Shown here one piece after another: positions 40,609-52,708 of a stretch of DNA of 64,000 bases. Each line of letters begins with the position of its first letter. The stretch's first letter is position 1. Origin of the DNA: Orychophragmus violaceus (taxonomy: Eukaryota; Streptophyta; Magnoliopsida; Brassicales; Brassicaceae); the NCBI GenBank assembly GCA_030180135.1, contig CM058230.1:55790080-55854079 (forward strand), in the 5' to 3' direction. The notes beneath the pieces were generated by a model that saw only the letters and a list, made by a program, of their open reading frames with translations, did not search any database and was not told where the DNA came from. The position numbers and the translations under genes are program-made.

Positions 40609-41108
40609 TGTAGATCCGAAAATCCACACTAGAAATTTGTACAGGACACGATGCTTCGAAGAATTATTTAAACGAACAATGAGTTTCGTAACTATCTTGT
40701 ATTGATAAAATAATATTACAAAGAATCTCAAGAGATAGTTTTGTAGTGAGTTCGTATAGCTGTTTTTTGTGTAAAAAGTGAGTAAAAAAAGGTCTTTGAA
40801 TTAAAGCCAGCGAACTTCGTTTATAGCCTTATTGATGAGTTCTCCATCTGTATATCCTCTAGTTGGACGGACCTCCGCGATCTCTACACTGTTGAGCTGA
40901 TCTCAGAGTGATCCGCTTTGACTAAATCAGCTCGACGGTTGACTTAAATATCGGACTCTTTGATACACAGTCGTTTTCTCGTTGACGAAGCAATGATGAA
41001 ATGGTCTTCGGTTTGGACCTGAGTGATGTCTTCAATATTGACATGTTTGAGAGATAAGGTTATTGGACCTTATCAGACCAAATCCGGGTGCAAATTTTGG
41101 TACCAACA
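40609..41108 (-). repeat. 3' LTR of the small element
   Basis: About 500 bp, homologous to 42453-43011 with several indels. Ends ACCAACA, followed by the complement of a purine-rich tract. Confidence 0.7.
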
Positions 41109-41359
41109 ATTTCCTCACAATCCATTATTCATTTTATTATAATAAATCTTTGATAGGATATGTGAACAGTCCTTTCGACTGTGGGTCTTTAAATCGCTGA
41201 CGTTAGCCCGTATCCCTTTAGTTTCAACGTCTTTTCGGAAAATAGAAACCAACAGTCGGGAGCTTGAGGAGCATGGATCTCGCGCAGTATCGATAAATGT
41301 CGAGGTTAGAGGTTATAATTTGATCTTTACTATAATGTTGAGATTGAATGAAATAGGAG

Positions 41360-42230
41360 ATCCGCGTGGCATCGAGAACTACTTCGACTAATACCTTTAG
41401 TGAACCGTCTACTCTTTCCTTATCTCAACAGCATGCTCTATTTGGTCAAGGTAAATCTCCTCTTTTCTTTTCTTAATTGCTCTTTCTCTCTTTCTTTCAA
41501 CTGCTAGTTGGTCATCTTCTTGAGTGATTTCGAAGAAATTTCTAAGGTTTTTAAGGAGAAAACCGAGAGAAGAGAGCTTGCTTTTAGTTTCCGATATTTT
41601 TATTTGTATAAATGAAAATCGAAGGAATGCCCGATGTTTTTCAAGAATGCGATGATGACGTCGGAGCTTCTGTCTCAGGGATCAGACCACATTTCGCTCA
41701 TTACGAACCCTCCTTTGTGATGAGTGACGACTTATATCAGCTATGAGCTGAGCATTGGCTCGGCGCGGAGGTCGAAATTCACGTTCCCTTTGACTGGGAA
41801 AACTCGGGGACTGCGCTCAAGGGCTGGCGTTGTGCGTATCTGCCCTTTTTGACTCGTGCGGGCTAACTTTCTGATCCCAAGATTTTTGTTGGAGGTTCTT
41901 ACCGAGCTGCGGATTGCGTTCCCGCAGATGTGTCTGAATCTGGCGCGGCAGGGGATCGGTCTGCAAATCAGGATTTAGCGCCCGCTCGCGACCTTACGGT
42001 CAGGAAGCTCTGTTACATGATCTTGATTAAGCCCAATGATCCCTACGACGGGACTTTCTATCTTGCGCCCCGACCAGGGCCGAAGGCGCTGGCGGATTTG
42101 TCAGGGTGAGACTCTGACTTATACAAGAGATACTTTGTTTCGTATTTGTCCTACCATGGTTGCAGATTTTTCCTTTGAGATGATTCCCACCGTGTGGACC
42201 ACTGGTGCCGGTTAGGCTCGCGCGTTGGCG
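41360..42230 (+). pseudogene. Relic of a Tat-type antisense gene
   Basis: Plus strand, antisense to the surrounding LTRs. Fragments in different frames read like the gypsy-type transposon family: an FLEVLTELRIAFPQMCLNL segment, DGTFYLAPRPG and ADLSG. An AAG|GTAAAT donor near 41451 and a TGCTAG acceptor near 41507 would bound a small intron. Stops and frameshifts throughout. Identification is tentative. Confidence 0.45.
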
Positions 42231-42452
42231 TCATGTGTCCCATTTTTTAGTGTAGGATTCTTGATGTGGCGAGCTAATCTGACTTGTTCTGGCCCTTTTC
42301 CTTTCTTGATTTCTAGTTGCGATTCCGGAGCCCCTTTGTTTCGAGCCAGATTTCGTGAGTTCTGTTTTTAGCACTCATTTCGTTTTTTGAGATCTTTTAT
42401 TGGATATTTCGAATAGAGGATATTATGATCGTTCCCAAAGAAAGCGCCAAAA

Positions 42453-43011
42453 TGTCGATCCGGAAATTCAAACTAGAGATTTGTAATTTAGAACGGGGAT
42501 TGTCGAATGACTAGAACCTCAAATATCACACAATGCTTCAAAGAAATATCTGAAATGAACAATGAGTTTCATAATTATCTTGTATTGATGAAAAAGAATA
42601 TTACAAAGAAACTCAAGAGAGAGTTTTACAGTGAATTCGAAGAGCTGTTTTTGTGTGTAAAAAGTGAGTGAAAAAGAAGGTCCTTGAATTAAAGCCAATG
42701 AACTCCTTTTATAGCCTTATTGATGAGTTCTCCATTCTTATATCTCCTAATCCTCTTTTTGGAACGATCTCCGCGATCTCTGGACTGTTGCGCTGATCTC
42801 GGAACGGTCCGCTTTGATTAAATCAGCTCGACGGTTGACTAAAATATCGGGCAAGTCTTTCCTTGATACATAGTTGTTTTCTAGTCGATGAGGTAGAGAT
42901 GAAATGAGCTCTAGTTTGGACCAGAGTGATGTCTTCAATATGTACCTATTTGAGTGATTAGACCATTGGACCTTATCGACCCAAATCCGAGTGTGAATTT
43001 TGTTACCAACA
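42453..43011 (-). repeat. 5' LTR of the small element
   Basis: 559 bp, TGTCGATCC...ACCAACA on the plus strand, adjacent to the primer-site-like sequence. Confidence 0.7.
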
Positions 43012-43476
43012 ACTTTAATTTATATGTTAAATAATATGATTTTGTATATTTATTCTATTATCAATCATTTTTGCGTTTTATAAGTTTTTTTATTTTATAT
43101 AATATTTGTATGAGTCATCCTTCTTATACTTTCTATAAATATTTATTTGTATTACTATAACTTTTTTTTTATCAATTTGTTAATTTTACATATATTTTAT
43201 TTATTTTATTTTATATTTTTAAAATTTGTATATTTATTTAATTTTGTTCTTAATTTTCTCTATTTTATTTTCTTAATTATAATTATCTTGCTATTAAACT
43301 TTTTGTTTGTATATCCTAATGTTGCTAGCTCAATCTATTAGAATAAAAAAAATATGTTGGTAACATGAAAAGAAGTGTTATCTATTTTGTAACATGAAAA
43401 TAAGTGAACTTAACGATGTTTATTTCTACATTACTTTGTTAACTGCTTCTTTTGTGTTAAACAAGAACAATGATAT
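43012..43476. other. AT-rich spacer, no gene seen
   Basis: Very high A+T with T-runs. Its ORFs are of biased composition and not credible as genes. Confidence 0.6.
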
Positions 43477-43860
43477 TGATGCATCGTATAATATGTTACC
43501 GTTGCGTTTGCCGCTTAGTTATTTATCAGCTAAGTTTTATTATTCTTTTGGTTTTAACTTAAAAGGATTCATATGGATGCTTTTGGTTTTGGTTTTAGTT
43601 CTACCAGATTGTTTTACAGATTTTACGGAGATTGTCTCTGGATTAGTTTAAATAGGATCATTAGGACACTTTGTAAGTTTATGCTTACTTTGCCAAATAA
43701 ATTGGTTGCAAACATAAGAGTTTTTGAGCCATGTGAGAGGATTCACAACCGATTGTTAATTTTTTTGGGAGTACCAACAAATCGAAAAGATCTAAGTGTA
43801 ATACATTTGTCTCCTGGAGATCTCGTATCTTTCTCGTTATTTTGCTTCTGCTCTCTATCA
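43477..43860 (+). repeat. 5' LTR of gypsy element E
   Basis: TGATGCATCG...CTCTATCA, homologous to 63092-63460. Confidence 0.8.
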
Positions 43861-43909
43861 GTTGGTATCGGATACTGAACGTTCTGGGATTGGAAACCCT
43901 GTTGTTACG

Positions 43910-44434
43910 ATGCCTCCAAAGAAACCAGGAACCGTCGCTAACACCCTCAACGAGATCACGAGAATTCGGAGTGGGCTGAGTTGCGTAACACTTTACTGGC
44001 AATGACAGAGAATATGCAGAACAAAATTCATTCGTCAATAATGGATATGGGAGAGCTGCTTGCTCAATGTCTCGCGGGAAACAATCCTCTCTTCGAGGAA
44101 TACAAAACATGGGTATATGGTAACCCGTTTTCTGGACACGACTATCGTGTCAATGATCACAGACCTGATGACTTTCAGAAAAATAAGGGTGATCGAGTCT
44201 TACGCCATAACCTGGGAATCAATATTTAAAGTCAAAATTCCTGAATTTCAGGGCTGGTCTGTGGAGAAACTCTCCTTGATTGGGTGGTTTCAATGGAAGA
44301 AATTATGGACTTTAAACAAGTCTCCAGTGACAAATGTGTGTCTTTAGTGGCAATGAAATTTCGTGGTCATGCTGTTTCGTGGTGAAATCAGGTGAATGTC
44401 ACCCTATTTCGCAATGGTAAGTCACCGATCACGA
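43910..44434 (+). pseudogene. Gag of gypsy element E, N-terminal part, broken
   Basis: ATG at 43910 (MPPKKPGTVAN), then frameshifts. A second frame reads LLAMTENMQNKIHSSIMDMG and a third resumes with KIPEFQG, followed by retrotransposon Gag wording around a conserved Trp pair. Cut at 44434 by the D element. Confidence 0.65.
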
Positions 44435-45984
44435 TGATAACAAGGATTTTAAGATCCTTTTGAGGTACCAATTCCTCAAGCTTATCGTGTAGTCTTGAGG
44501 TATCGAACCTTTTCGGGATGGATAAAACCAATAAGCACACACTAAACCTCTAGAGTCAAATCACTCAATTAAGTTTTTGGTTTCTAACAATCCTAACGAG
44601 AACAATTCAAACAGAAGTAAGTAAAAGGCAAGTAAACGAATGCGAATTCAATCAATGATAAAGATAGGGCATAAGGTCAAGGTCAACGGACAGATGACTC
44701 GGGATGATCAAGGATCCTAATTCAAACTTCAAACAAGCTAACCTCCTAGCAAGGAACACAACGATACGATCAGTTTAATCTCTTAATACTAATCTCTTTA
44801 CTTAATCCTAATCCAAGAACAAATTCTCATTTGTGAATTAGAATCAAGCAAGCAATCAAACAAGTTCCAAACAACTAACAATCACTCTAAACATACATTC
44901 TCATGCGCTAGAATGTGAAAGTTCTATCAAAGCTATGAACAGGAATTTCATCGAACATGTTGTGAACAAGAAATCTTAAGCATTCTAATCAACTTGATCA
45001 AGGCTAATTAGACATTAAACACACTTTGACATATGAGATTTTAAAACAATCAAGCACTAGAAATCCATTGATCACCCCTAATCAACCTAATCCTACCTAA
45101 CCCATAAGCCCTATGAAGAACTACTCACTAATCATCATAGGAACAACAAAATCCATAGAAACAATGTTGATCATAGGAGACTAGTGATAGATTGAAAGAT
45201 TTGATGAAGGAATCACAAAAGAATACTTAGATTAATCAAAGGAATCAAACTTGTTCTTCCCAAGTGTTTTTGAACATAAAATAAAGCTTAAGGAACAATA
45301 GAAAATAGGTTTTTGGCTTAAGTAGTGTTTTTTTGGGGCGAACCGGGTCAACCCGGGACAAACCGGGTGTTGACCCGGATCCAAGACAGATTCTGCGTTC
45401 TGTATCGGCCAGCCAACCGATATGCTGGTCGATACGAACTCTCGGATTATTTCGGCCAACCGATACGCCAACCGATACGGACTCTCGGATTTTTCTGGGA
45501 AGGGTCGTATCGGCCTGCCACCCGATACGCCACCCGGTATGGACTCTCGGATTTTTCTGTGATGAGATGCATCCAGTAAATCAGGCATAACTCTTTCCAT
45601 ATAGCTCTGAATGACTTCAAACCACCTCCATTAGAAAGCTAACTCAATTTCCCATGATTTTTATTCAGAATCCCAGAGCTAAAAGTCAACGTAATATCTT
45701 AATATGACTCAATATTTCAAGCTCATCGGTTTGGTCCTTCATCACCATTTCACTTGCAATCACTCCTTTGGCCTCCAAACTCTCCCAAACCTCCTTAGCA
45801 ACTCCAAGAACCTACAAAACATAAGAAACACTCCAAATGCAAGCCTAGGATGCCTAAACCTAGCTCTAGATGATCCTATACTCTAAACACACCAATGACC
45901 AAAGAAATAAAGCTAAAGGAAACTAAAAAGAAGTAAAACATGATCTTAACAATAGCCTAAATGCATGAAAATACAAGTATATAA
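44435..45984 (-). repeat. 3' LTR of element D
   Basis: TGATAACAAGG...AAGTATATAA; the terminal CA of the plus strand is mutated to AA compared with the other copy. Array of GTATCGG/CCGATAC repeats at 45403-45540. Confidence 0.9.
45403..45540. repeat. GTATCGG/CCGATAC repeat array (also 51666-51804)
   Basis: Three blocks of GTATCGGCC...CCGATACGCCAACCGATAC-like inverted and direct half sites. Adjacent CCGATAC units are 12 bp apart, and blocks are separated by a CTCTCGGATTT phrase. Confidence 0.85.
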
Positions 45985-47648
45985 ATTCTCCCAAACTTAA
46001 ACCTTGCTTGTCCACAAGCAAGCTTAACACAATCACAACAAGTTGGGGAAAAGGTTTGAAGGCGGGAGCTCATATCCAAAGGCAAAACTGAGATCAACAA
46101 GTTCCAATTCGAGTTAACGTCACCAAGATGCAACCAAGTTAGGCTTACTCCAAAAATTTAGCCATGCTCATCAAGACAAAACTCTTAGCTTAATTCTCAA
46201 CCTAGACAAGCATTCCTATCAACTAGCTCTTTAACATTCATTAGGTTTTCAAGTGGATCATACTCAATGCAAGGTGATCAAACTCATTTGGCAAAGGGAC
46301 AAGGTTTTGAGATTAAAGTGATCTCAATCAAAAGAGGGGTTTATTCCAAAAGCATGAAGGTTCTCTCATAAAGAAGTGAATGAGCTATAGTAAAATGCTA
46401 AGAGTTAGAGGCAATTGGTGCATACTAGGTTGATTTCCATCTACCCATGCCCCAATTACTTCTTCTCCTAATCTAGTCCACCTAAATGGATACTACCCTT
46501 GACCAAGGCTATTTTTGCCTCATCCCATTTTCTCAATCAGATACCTTCCAATCAAACTCCCCAAGGATCAATAAAGACTTTTCAAAACAGTGGCAAATCT
46601 TTTCTTTTTAACTTAGCTCAAATCTTTCTTTAGCAATGGTCTCTTTTCTTTCTTTAAGGTGAGCCTTTGGCTTCTTTTCATTTCAAAATATGAGACACTT
46701 TTCTTTTCTTTAAACACATAAGAGCTTTTCTTCTTTTAAAACACTTTGCCAACAAACATATGATCCCAACCAAAATCCCTTTCATTCTTTCTTTTCTTTA
46801 CTCTCTTTCTCCTTTCCCAATTCCTCCCCCAAACTTGAATTCTAGCCTATTGCAAAGCTAAAGGTGCTGAGCTTGCACTATATGAAAATTTCTCCTAGTC
46901 GCCTCATACTCAACACTTTTTACCTAGCTCATTCCAAATAGGCCTACCACTCAAGATAGTATTTGTGGCTTGAAAGAAGGGTGGTGAAAGGTATGAAAGT
47001 CTATTTGAGCAGGTAGAGAGGGGTAGAAAGGATAAGAATGCTCAAATATTTTAGGGTATCCACGAGTTTAGCACACAGAGCATGAGTAAGATAATTAGAT
47101 GTCATCATTAAAGTTCTCACTTAGGCAGAGCTAGTGTCAATTCGAAGCCTATTTCAGTTTCAAATCAAATTTCAAAGCAAGCAATCCTAGCATGGTTAGT
47201 CTTAACTTTCTAGCCTTTCTTGAATTGCAATCTTAGGACAATCAACTAGCTCAAACAACTAGCATAAAGAACACGTCATCACTCAATCAGTCTTACAAGG
47301 AATTTCAATCATTTCTCCTTATGCATGCGTCCTATATGATGCAACTAGACTCGATCCTATGATGCAAGTGCAACTACATGCTTTCTTTTTGAAATTTTTG
47401 AAATTTTTTTTTCAATTTTTTTGAATTTTCTATGCCTTAAGTGAAATGCATGAGACTCAAAGTGAGAAAATCGAAAATAAGAACAAAGAAAACATGATTA
47501 GCAACTAGCCTCTCCCCCAAACTTACTTCACACCGTCTCGGTGGGAAAGCAAGCTCGAGAGAGAGACTCAACAAAAGGAGAAAAAGAAAGAAAAGAAGCT
47601 AAAATGCAAGTATGTGCAAGTTGGAGTGTTACCTGGTCCAAGAGAAGG

Positions 47649-47780
47649 CGTATCGGTCGAGTGAACCTGGGTAGTGAGAGCGTATCGGCCTGGCCAACCG
47701 ATACGCCAGCCGATATGATGTCTCGGATTATTTCTGGGAGGCACGTATCGGTCTGACCAGCCGATATCGTGGCCGATACT
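47649..47780. repeat. GTATCGG/CCGATAC array in element D 3' region
   Basis: Several GTATCGG and CCGATAC/CCGATAT half sites with the same TCTCGGATT phrase as in the LTR arrays. Placed like the TCGATCGA arrays of the other Athila elements. Confidence 0.8.
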
Positions 47781-47939
47781 GCTTCACTATTTTCCTTTCG
47801 ACCACCTCGTCTAAGATGTTTTGGCCCTTTCTTAACGCCAATGAGTCCATAGCTTCACCTATCAACCAAAACCTGATAAAAACTCAAAGCAAAATGTCAA
47901 AGATGACTAGCAAAAGATCAATATGTACAAGGATAAACA

Positions 47940-47954
47940 TGGGAATGTCTCCCA
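47940..47954 (-). other. Hairpin 3' of the protease ORF, stem changed but paired
   Basis: Stem TGGGA/TCCCA with loop GACAT on the minus strand, preceded by AGCGC and followed by TGTT, about 50 bp past the stop at 48004. Same place and flanks as the AGTGGG/CCCACT hairpin of the other Athila elements. Confidence 0.65.
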
Positions 47955-48003
47955 AGTGCGCTTTTGTTTAAAGTCGTTAAGCTTGACTTTCGCAAACCGA
48001 GAT

Positions 48004-49122
48004 TTAGGCGGTTGAAGAGTGTGGCCTGCCCTCGAGAGTGATGGCTAGGACCTGAGAAGTCAGCTCACTGAGATTGACTGAGTCGCCTTGGAACCTTGGA
48101 CTGGTCGAAGCCTTTACAACCTTTGGAGACATCTTTGTCACCATATCCACAGCCTTCTCTTTGGGAACTTTTTCCTCATCGATGCTCAGCTTCTTCGAAG
48201 AGATGGATCCAACAAACTCAGTCCTTATTGTCATGGGAGGAGTTCCAATAGCTCTATCCACTCTCTTCTTTTGAGCACGTCCCATGTGCTCACTCAGTGA
48301 TCCATAAGAAATGTGTTTAGGCCAAACTTCCTTGCCAATATTGGCAAATAGCCTTGCTTCCTCTAGCACATCATCTTCATTGGGAGAGAGGATGACACCA
48401 CAAGTGTGAAGAGATGTGCTTCTTATAAGATAGGAAGCTTTGGTATCAACATTATTCAGCACAGCACGTTTCTTTTTGAAGTCTAGACAAGCTCCAGTGG
48501 TGTTGAGGAAAGAGGTACATGGTAAGAGAGGTAGTTGGGTACTCTTCTTCATCTTCATGACAATAAAGTCAGTTGGGATAGTGCACTCACCAATCTTCAG
48601 TGGATAGTCCTTGATCATTCCCATTGGAGTTTTTGAGTAAGAGTCTCCAAATGTAATAGACGATGGGTACCTTTTCATACTCTTAATCCCAAGAGATTCC
48701 ACCATGTCAAGAGATATCACACTCACAGTAGAGCCGGAATCACATAATGCATCCGTAATCTCTAAGTCTCCCAAAGTACAACTGATGGTAAATTTACCCG
48801 GATTACCAAGCTTGGGAAGTACCCTTGGTGTTGTGTGGACAGTAGGCACAATATCTTCAGCTAAAATATCAGTAGCACTCATCACCTTAGCTGGTGCAAC
48901 ATAGGAAGGCTTAACGACAGTGGCCTTCATCTCCTTGAGAGGAACAGGTACAGCCGGAGGGAGTTCATAACCATAGAGAAGTGCTTCTATCTCATCAACC
49001 TCTCGCTCATAGTCTGATTTCTCATGATCAACAGTAGAGAAGATTGCATTGCAGTAGTCTTTTGGGTTCTTCTCTGGGTTTCCGGGCAAGGTACCGGTAG
49101 GTCTAGAAGTGGAAGCGTGCAT
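48004..49122 (-). CDS. Athila-type retropepsin (protease) region of element D
   Basis: Open for 372 codons; the true start lies upstream in a shifted Gag frame, so the ATG at 49122 is only the first in-frame one. NPKDYCNAIF marks the Gag-protease boundary. KFTISCTLG, then DALCDSGSTVSVIS with the DSG catalytic triad near residue 128, and a later hydrophobic segment fit a single-domain aspartic protease that cleaves the polyprotein. After it the frame runs on through a low-complexity tail and stops where RT should begin. Confidence 0.82.
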   Translation of the reverse strand: MHASTSRPTGTLPGNPEKNPKDYCNAIFSTVDHEKSDYEREVDEIEALLYGYELPPAVPVPLKEMKATVVKPSYVAPAKVMSATDILAEDIVPTVHTTPRVLPKLGNPGKFTISCTLGDLEITDALCDSGSTVSVISLDMVESLGIKSMKRYPSSITFGDSYSKTPMGMIKDYPLKIGECTIPTDFIVMKMKKSTQLPLLPCTSFLNTTGACLDFKKKRAVLNNVDTKASYLIRSTSLHTCGVILSPNEDDVLEEARLFANIGKEVWPKHISYGSLSEHMGRAQKKRVDRAIGTPPMTIRTEFVGSISSKKLSIDEEKVPKEKAVDMVTKMSPKVVKASTSPRFQGDSVNLSELTSQVLAITLEGRPHSSTA

Positions 49123-50585
49123 GTTTTCAAATTCATCAAGCGAGAGGTCAAATGCTGAAACTCATTATTTAAGTTCTTCACTTCCAATGCCCCACTAGCT
49201 TGTCCTTGGATGAGTTGTTGCATCATGCCCTTTAACTCATTACCCAAAACCGAAGAGGAAGAAGCTTGTGGCTGTTGTTGCCCAAAACCGGGTGGAGGGT
49301 ATTGTTGCTTGGGGACATAGCCTTGTTGTCCCTGAGTTTGAGGCTGAGAGACAAACCCTTGTTGGTTGGTGTAGGAGACAAAAGGCTTTTGTTGTGGAGC
49401 TTGTCCTTGAGATGGAGCTTGAGGATAGACTTGGTCTTGAGGATTGGCTACATTGGGGTTGCGGTATGAGAAGTTTGGGTGGTTTCTATAGTTTTGGTTG
49501 AAGCCCTTATTGAAACCACCTTGTCCAGCAATGAAGTTAATCTCTTCTTGTGTCAAATCCTCATCATCATCATAAAGCTGTGGCTTAGAATCCTCATAGT
49601 GTCCCACAAAGCTGATGTTCTTTTGGCCAATGGAGATCATCTTGTCTAACTTCTCATTCAAAGCTTTGATTTCCTTTTCATACTTCTCATCCGTGGAAGA
49701 TGATCCTCTATTGGTGCGCTCATAGTCCTCATTGTAGTTACCATCACTTGTTGCAAGATTTTCAATCAGCTCCATAGCTGCATCTACTACCTTGCCTAGG
49801 AAGTGTCAATTGCTGCAAGAATCTAGCATTGCCCTCATTCTAGGAAGCACTCCACGGTAGAGGTTGCTGAGTAATGTTTCCTTGGTGAAACCATGGTGGG
49901 GGCACTGAGTAGTGAGCTTATTGAACCTCTCCCAAGCTTCAGCAAAGCTCTCATTGTTGCGTTGCACAAACCCGGATAGCTCACTGCGAAAACGGGCGGT
50001 CCTGGTAGTTGAGAAGAACTTCTTCAGGAAAGCTTTCTTGAGGTCTCCCCAAGTAGTGATGGATCCTGGTGGGATGGTGCTTTCCCAATCCTTGGCTCTA
50101 TCTGCCAAAGAGAAGACAAAGAGACGCATCTTCAAACCATCGTCAGTCACACCATTCAACCTTGTAGTAGCGCATATCTTGTCAAAAGTGTCCAAGTGTT
50201 GCAACGGGTCTTCAGATGCTAGCCCATGAAATTGATTGTTCTGCACCATGTTCATTACCATAGCCCGGATTTCAAAGTTGTTGTTGTTCACCGGTGGTGG
50301 AATGATCCCATGCCGGTTCGCATTTGTATCCGGTGTGTCTCCATCACCAATGGCCCTAGCTGGCCTCTCTTGCTGCTGCTGTTGTTGATCTTGATGATTA
50401 TCCATAACTTGTTGCTCAACACTCTCAAAGTCTTGTATATATTCAACAGTTGGTTCCAACCCAAGTCTCTCAACGTTAACAGCTCGTTCTTGTGCTCGTC
50501 GTTCCCTTGCTAATCTCCTCTCGTGTGCTTTGATGTCGTAAACTCTTGCAACTAAGTTTGTAGTCCCTTTGCTGCGCAAGTTCAT
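49123..50585 (-). pseudogene. Athila Gag of element D, one stop and one frameshift
   Basis: ATG at 50585 (MNLRSKGTTN). The capsid-type Gag domain covers about residues 95-255: QFHGLASEDPLQHLDTFDKIC, KDWESTIPPGSITTWGDLKKAFLKKFF, ESFAEAWERFNKLTTQCPHHGF. An in-frame TGA at 49806-49808 interrupts after SCSN. The same frame then continues with ENLATSDGNYNEDYER, a coiled coil and a Gln/Pro/Gly-rich stretch (SQGQAPQQKPF). A frameshift near 49125-49160 moves the reading into the protease frame. The protein would form the particle core; this copy is broken. Confidence 0.85.
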
Positions 50586-50682
50586 ACACCTAACATCAAA
50601 AAGAGAGAAAGTAGCAAATTAGTAACAATAACTTGAACTAAAAAGGAATAGAAAACGAATTGATATATCCAGAATCCCAAAA

Positions 50683-50696
50683 CGGCAACGGCGCCA
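50683..50696 (-). other. Primer binding site of element D, tRNA-Asp type
   Basis: CGGCAACGGCGCCA, 3 bp from the LTR; 14 bp agree with the tRNA-Asp 3' end and the next bases diverge. Confidence 0.8.
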
Positions 50697-50699
50697 AAT

Positions 50700-52062
50700 T
50701 GATAACAAGGATTTTAAGATCCTTTTGAGGTACCAATTCCTCAAGCTTATTGTGTAGTCTTGAGGTATCGAACCTTTTCGGGATGGATAAAACCAATAAG
50801 CACACACTAAACCTCTAGAGTCAAATCACTCAATTAAGTTTTTGGTTTCTAACAATCCTAACGAGAACAATTCAAACAGAAGTAAGTAAAAGGCAAGTAA
50901 ACGAATGCGAATTCAATCAATGATAAAGATAGGGCATAAGGTCAAGGTCAACGGACAGGTGACTCGGGATGATCAAGGATCCTAATTCAAACTTCAAACA
51001 AGCTAACCTCCTAGCAAGGAACACAACGATACGATCAGTTTAATCTCTTAATACTAATCTCTTTACTTAATCCTAATCCAAAAACAAATTCTCATTTGTG
51101 AATTAGAATCAAGCAAGCAATCAAACAAGTTCCAAACAACTAACAATCACTCTAAACATACATTCTCATGCGCTAGAATGTGAAAGTTCTATCAAAGCTA
51201 TGAACAGGAATTTCATCGAACATGTTGTGAACAAGAAATCTTAAGCATTCTAATCAACTTGATCAAGGCTAATTAGACATTAAACACACTTTGACAGATG
51301 AGATTTTAAACAATCAAGCACTAGAAATCCATTGATCACCCCTAATCAACCTAATCCTACCTAACCCATAAGCCCTATGAAGAACTACTCACTAATCATC
51401 ATAGGAACAACAAAATCCATAGAAACAATGTTGATCATAGGAGACTAGAGATAGATTGAAAGATTTGATGAAGGAATCACAAAAGAATACTTAGATTAGT
51501 CAAAGGAATCAAACTTGTTCTTCCCAAGTGTTTTTGAGCATAAAATAAAGCTTAAGGAACAATAGAAAATAGGTTTTTGGCTTAAGTAGTGTTTTTTTGG
51601 GGCGAACCGGGTCAACCCGGGACAAACCGGGTGTTGACCCGGATCCAAGACAGATTCTGCGTTCTGTATCGGCCAGCCAACCGATATGCTGGTCGATACG
51701 AACTCTCGGATTATTTCGGCCAACCGATACGCCAACCGATACGGACTCTCAGATTTTTCTGGGAAGGGTCGTATCGGCCTGCCACCCGATACGCCACCCG
51801 GTATGGACTCTCGGATTTTTCTGTGTTGAGATGCATCCAGTAAATCAGGCATAACTCTTTCCATATAGCTCCGAATGACTTCAAACCACCTCCATTAGAA
51901 AGCTAACTCAATTTACCATGATTTATATTCAGAATCCCAGAGCTAAAAGTCAACGTAATATCTTCATATGACTCAATATTTCAAGCTCATCGGTTTGGTC
52001 CTTCATCACCATTTCACTTGCAATCACTCCTTTGGCCTCCAAACTCTTCCAAACCTCCTTAG
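50700..52062 (-). repeat. 5' LTR of element D, first part
   Basis: Starts TGATAACAAGG. Interrupted at 52062 by copia element 3 (target CTTAG) and resumes at 59058-59243. Contains the GTATCGG array at 51666-51804. Confidence 0.92.
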
Positions 52063-52708
52063 TGAAGGATTATGTGTGTTTATTGGTGTAATTATCAGAT
52101 TACAACCTAACATAATCAACTAGGATCTAGGTGATTTGCAGTTGAATCATAAACCAGATCAGAATCATTACCTTGTTATTGGCGCAGCGGATTGGTAATG
52201 AAGAGATCAATGAGAGCTGATGATAACCAGCTCCTCCTAGGTATCCACACTCTTACAAGCTACTGGATCAGGCTGCTAGACCAAGTTGGAATCAACAGAG
52301 AGAGAGAGGACGGCTGGGTATGAAAATCGCAGATGGGGTGTAAAATTACCCTAGGCTGCGCCTCCCTCTTCCTTATATGGGCCCAAGTTATTAAACTAAT
52401 GGCCTATTAGGCTTTTGGGCCCAAGACCCAAATCAGACAAAAACCTCTATTTTGTCTGGCCCAATTCTCTGTACAAATACAGTAAATGCCTTGCATCTTA
52501 CCGTATTAATTCCATTTTAACTTTCCCGTTAGCTATGGTGTGTGACCCTTAGGGATCATACAATACTGGTAATAAATCCTAAACTTATAGATCATGAGCG
52601 GGCTCTAGCAAGTCATCATGATCACCCAGTATTTATGACTTATGTCTGATCTCGACACTTATCATACTTTCTAGAGATAGTACAGTAGATTTCAGGACAT
52701 TCTCAACA
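52063..52708 (-). repeat. 3' LTR of copia element 3
   Basis: 646 bp. On the minus strand TGTTGAGAATG...ATCCTTCA, preceded by purine tract AAGTGGGAGAT. Confidence 0.94.

Larger units (their letters stand above)
40609..43011 (-). mobile_element. Small non-autonomous LTR element with antisense ORF relic
   Basis: Direct repeats 40609-41108 and 42453-43011 are homologous over their length but diverged with indels. On the minus strand they read TGTTGGTA...TCGACA. A primer-site-like TGGCGCTTTCTTTGGG lies next to the right repeat (42434-42449) and a purine tract next to the left one, so the element is minus-strand, 2.4 kb. No target duplication is visible. The interior has no gag or pol, only a decayed plus-strand ORF. 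I infer a Tat-derived element reduced to LTRs plus its antisense gene. Confidence 0.7.
45985..48003 (-). other. Element D 3' non-coding region
   Basis: No ORF supported. Holds the purine tract next to the LTR (AGTTTGGGAGAAT, minus strand), pyrimidine-rich stretches (46600-46860), a second GTATCGG array (47649-47780) and the hairpin at 47940-47954. Confidence 0.7.

Noticed and set aside
43147..43341. Phe/Leu/Ile-rich 64-aa ORF as a membrane peptide
   Set aside because: The stretch is simple T-rich DNA and the composition follows from that.
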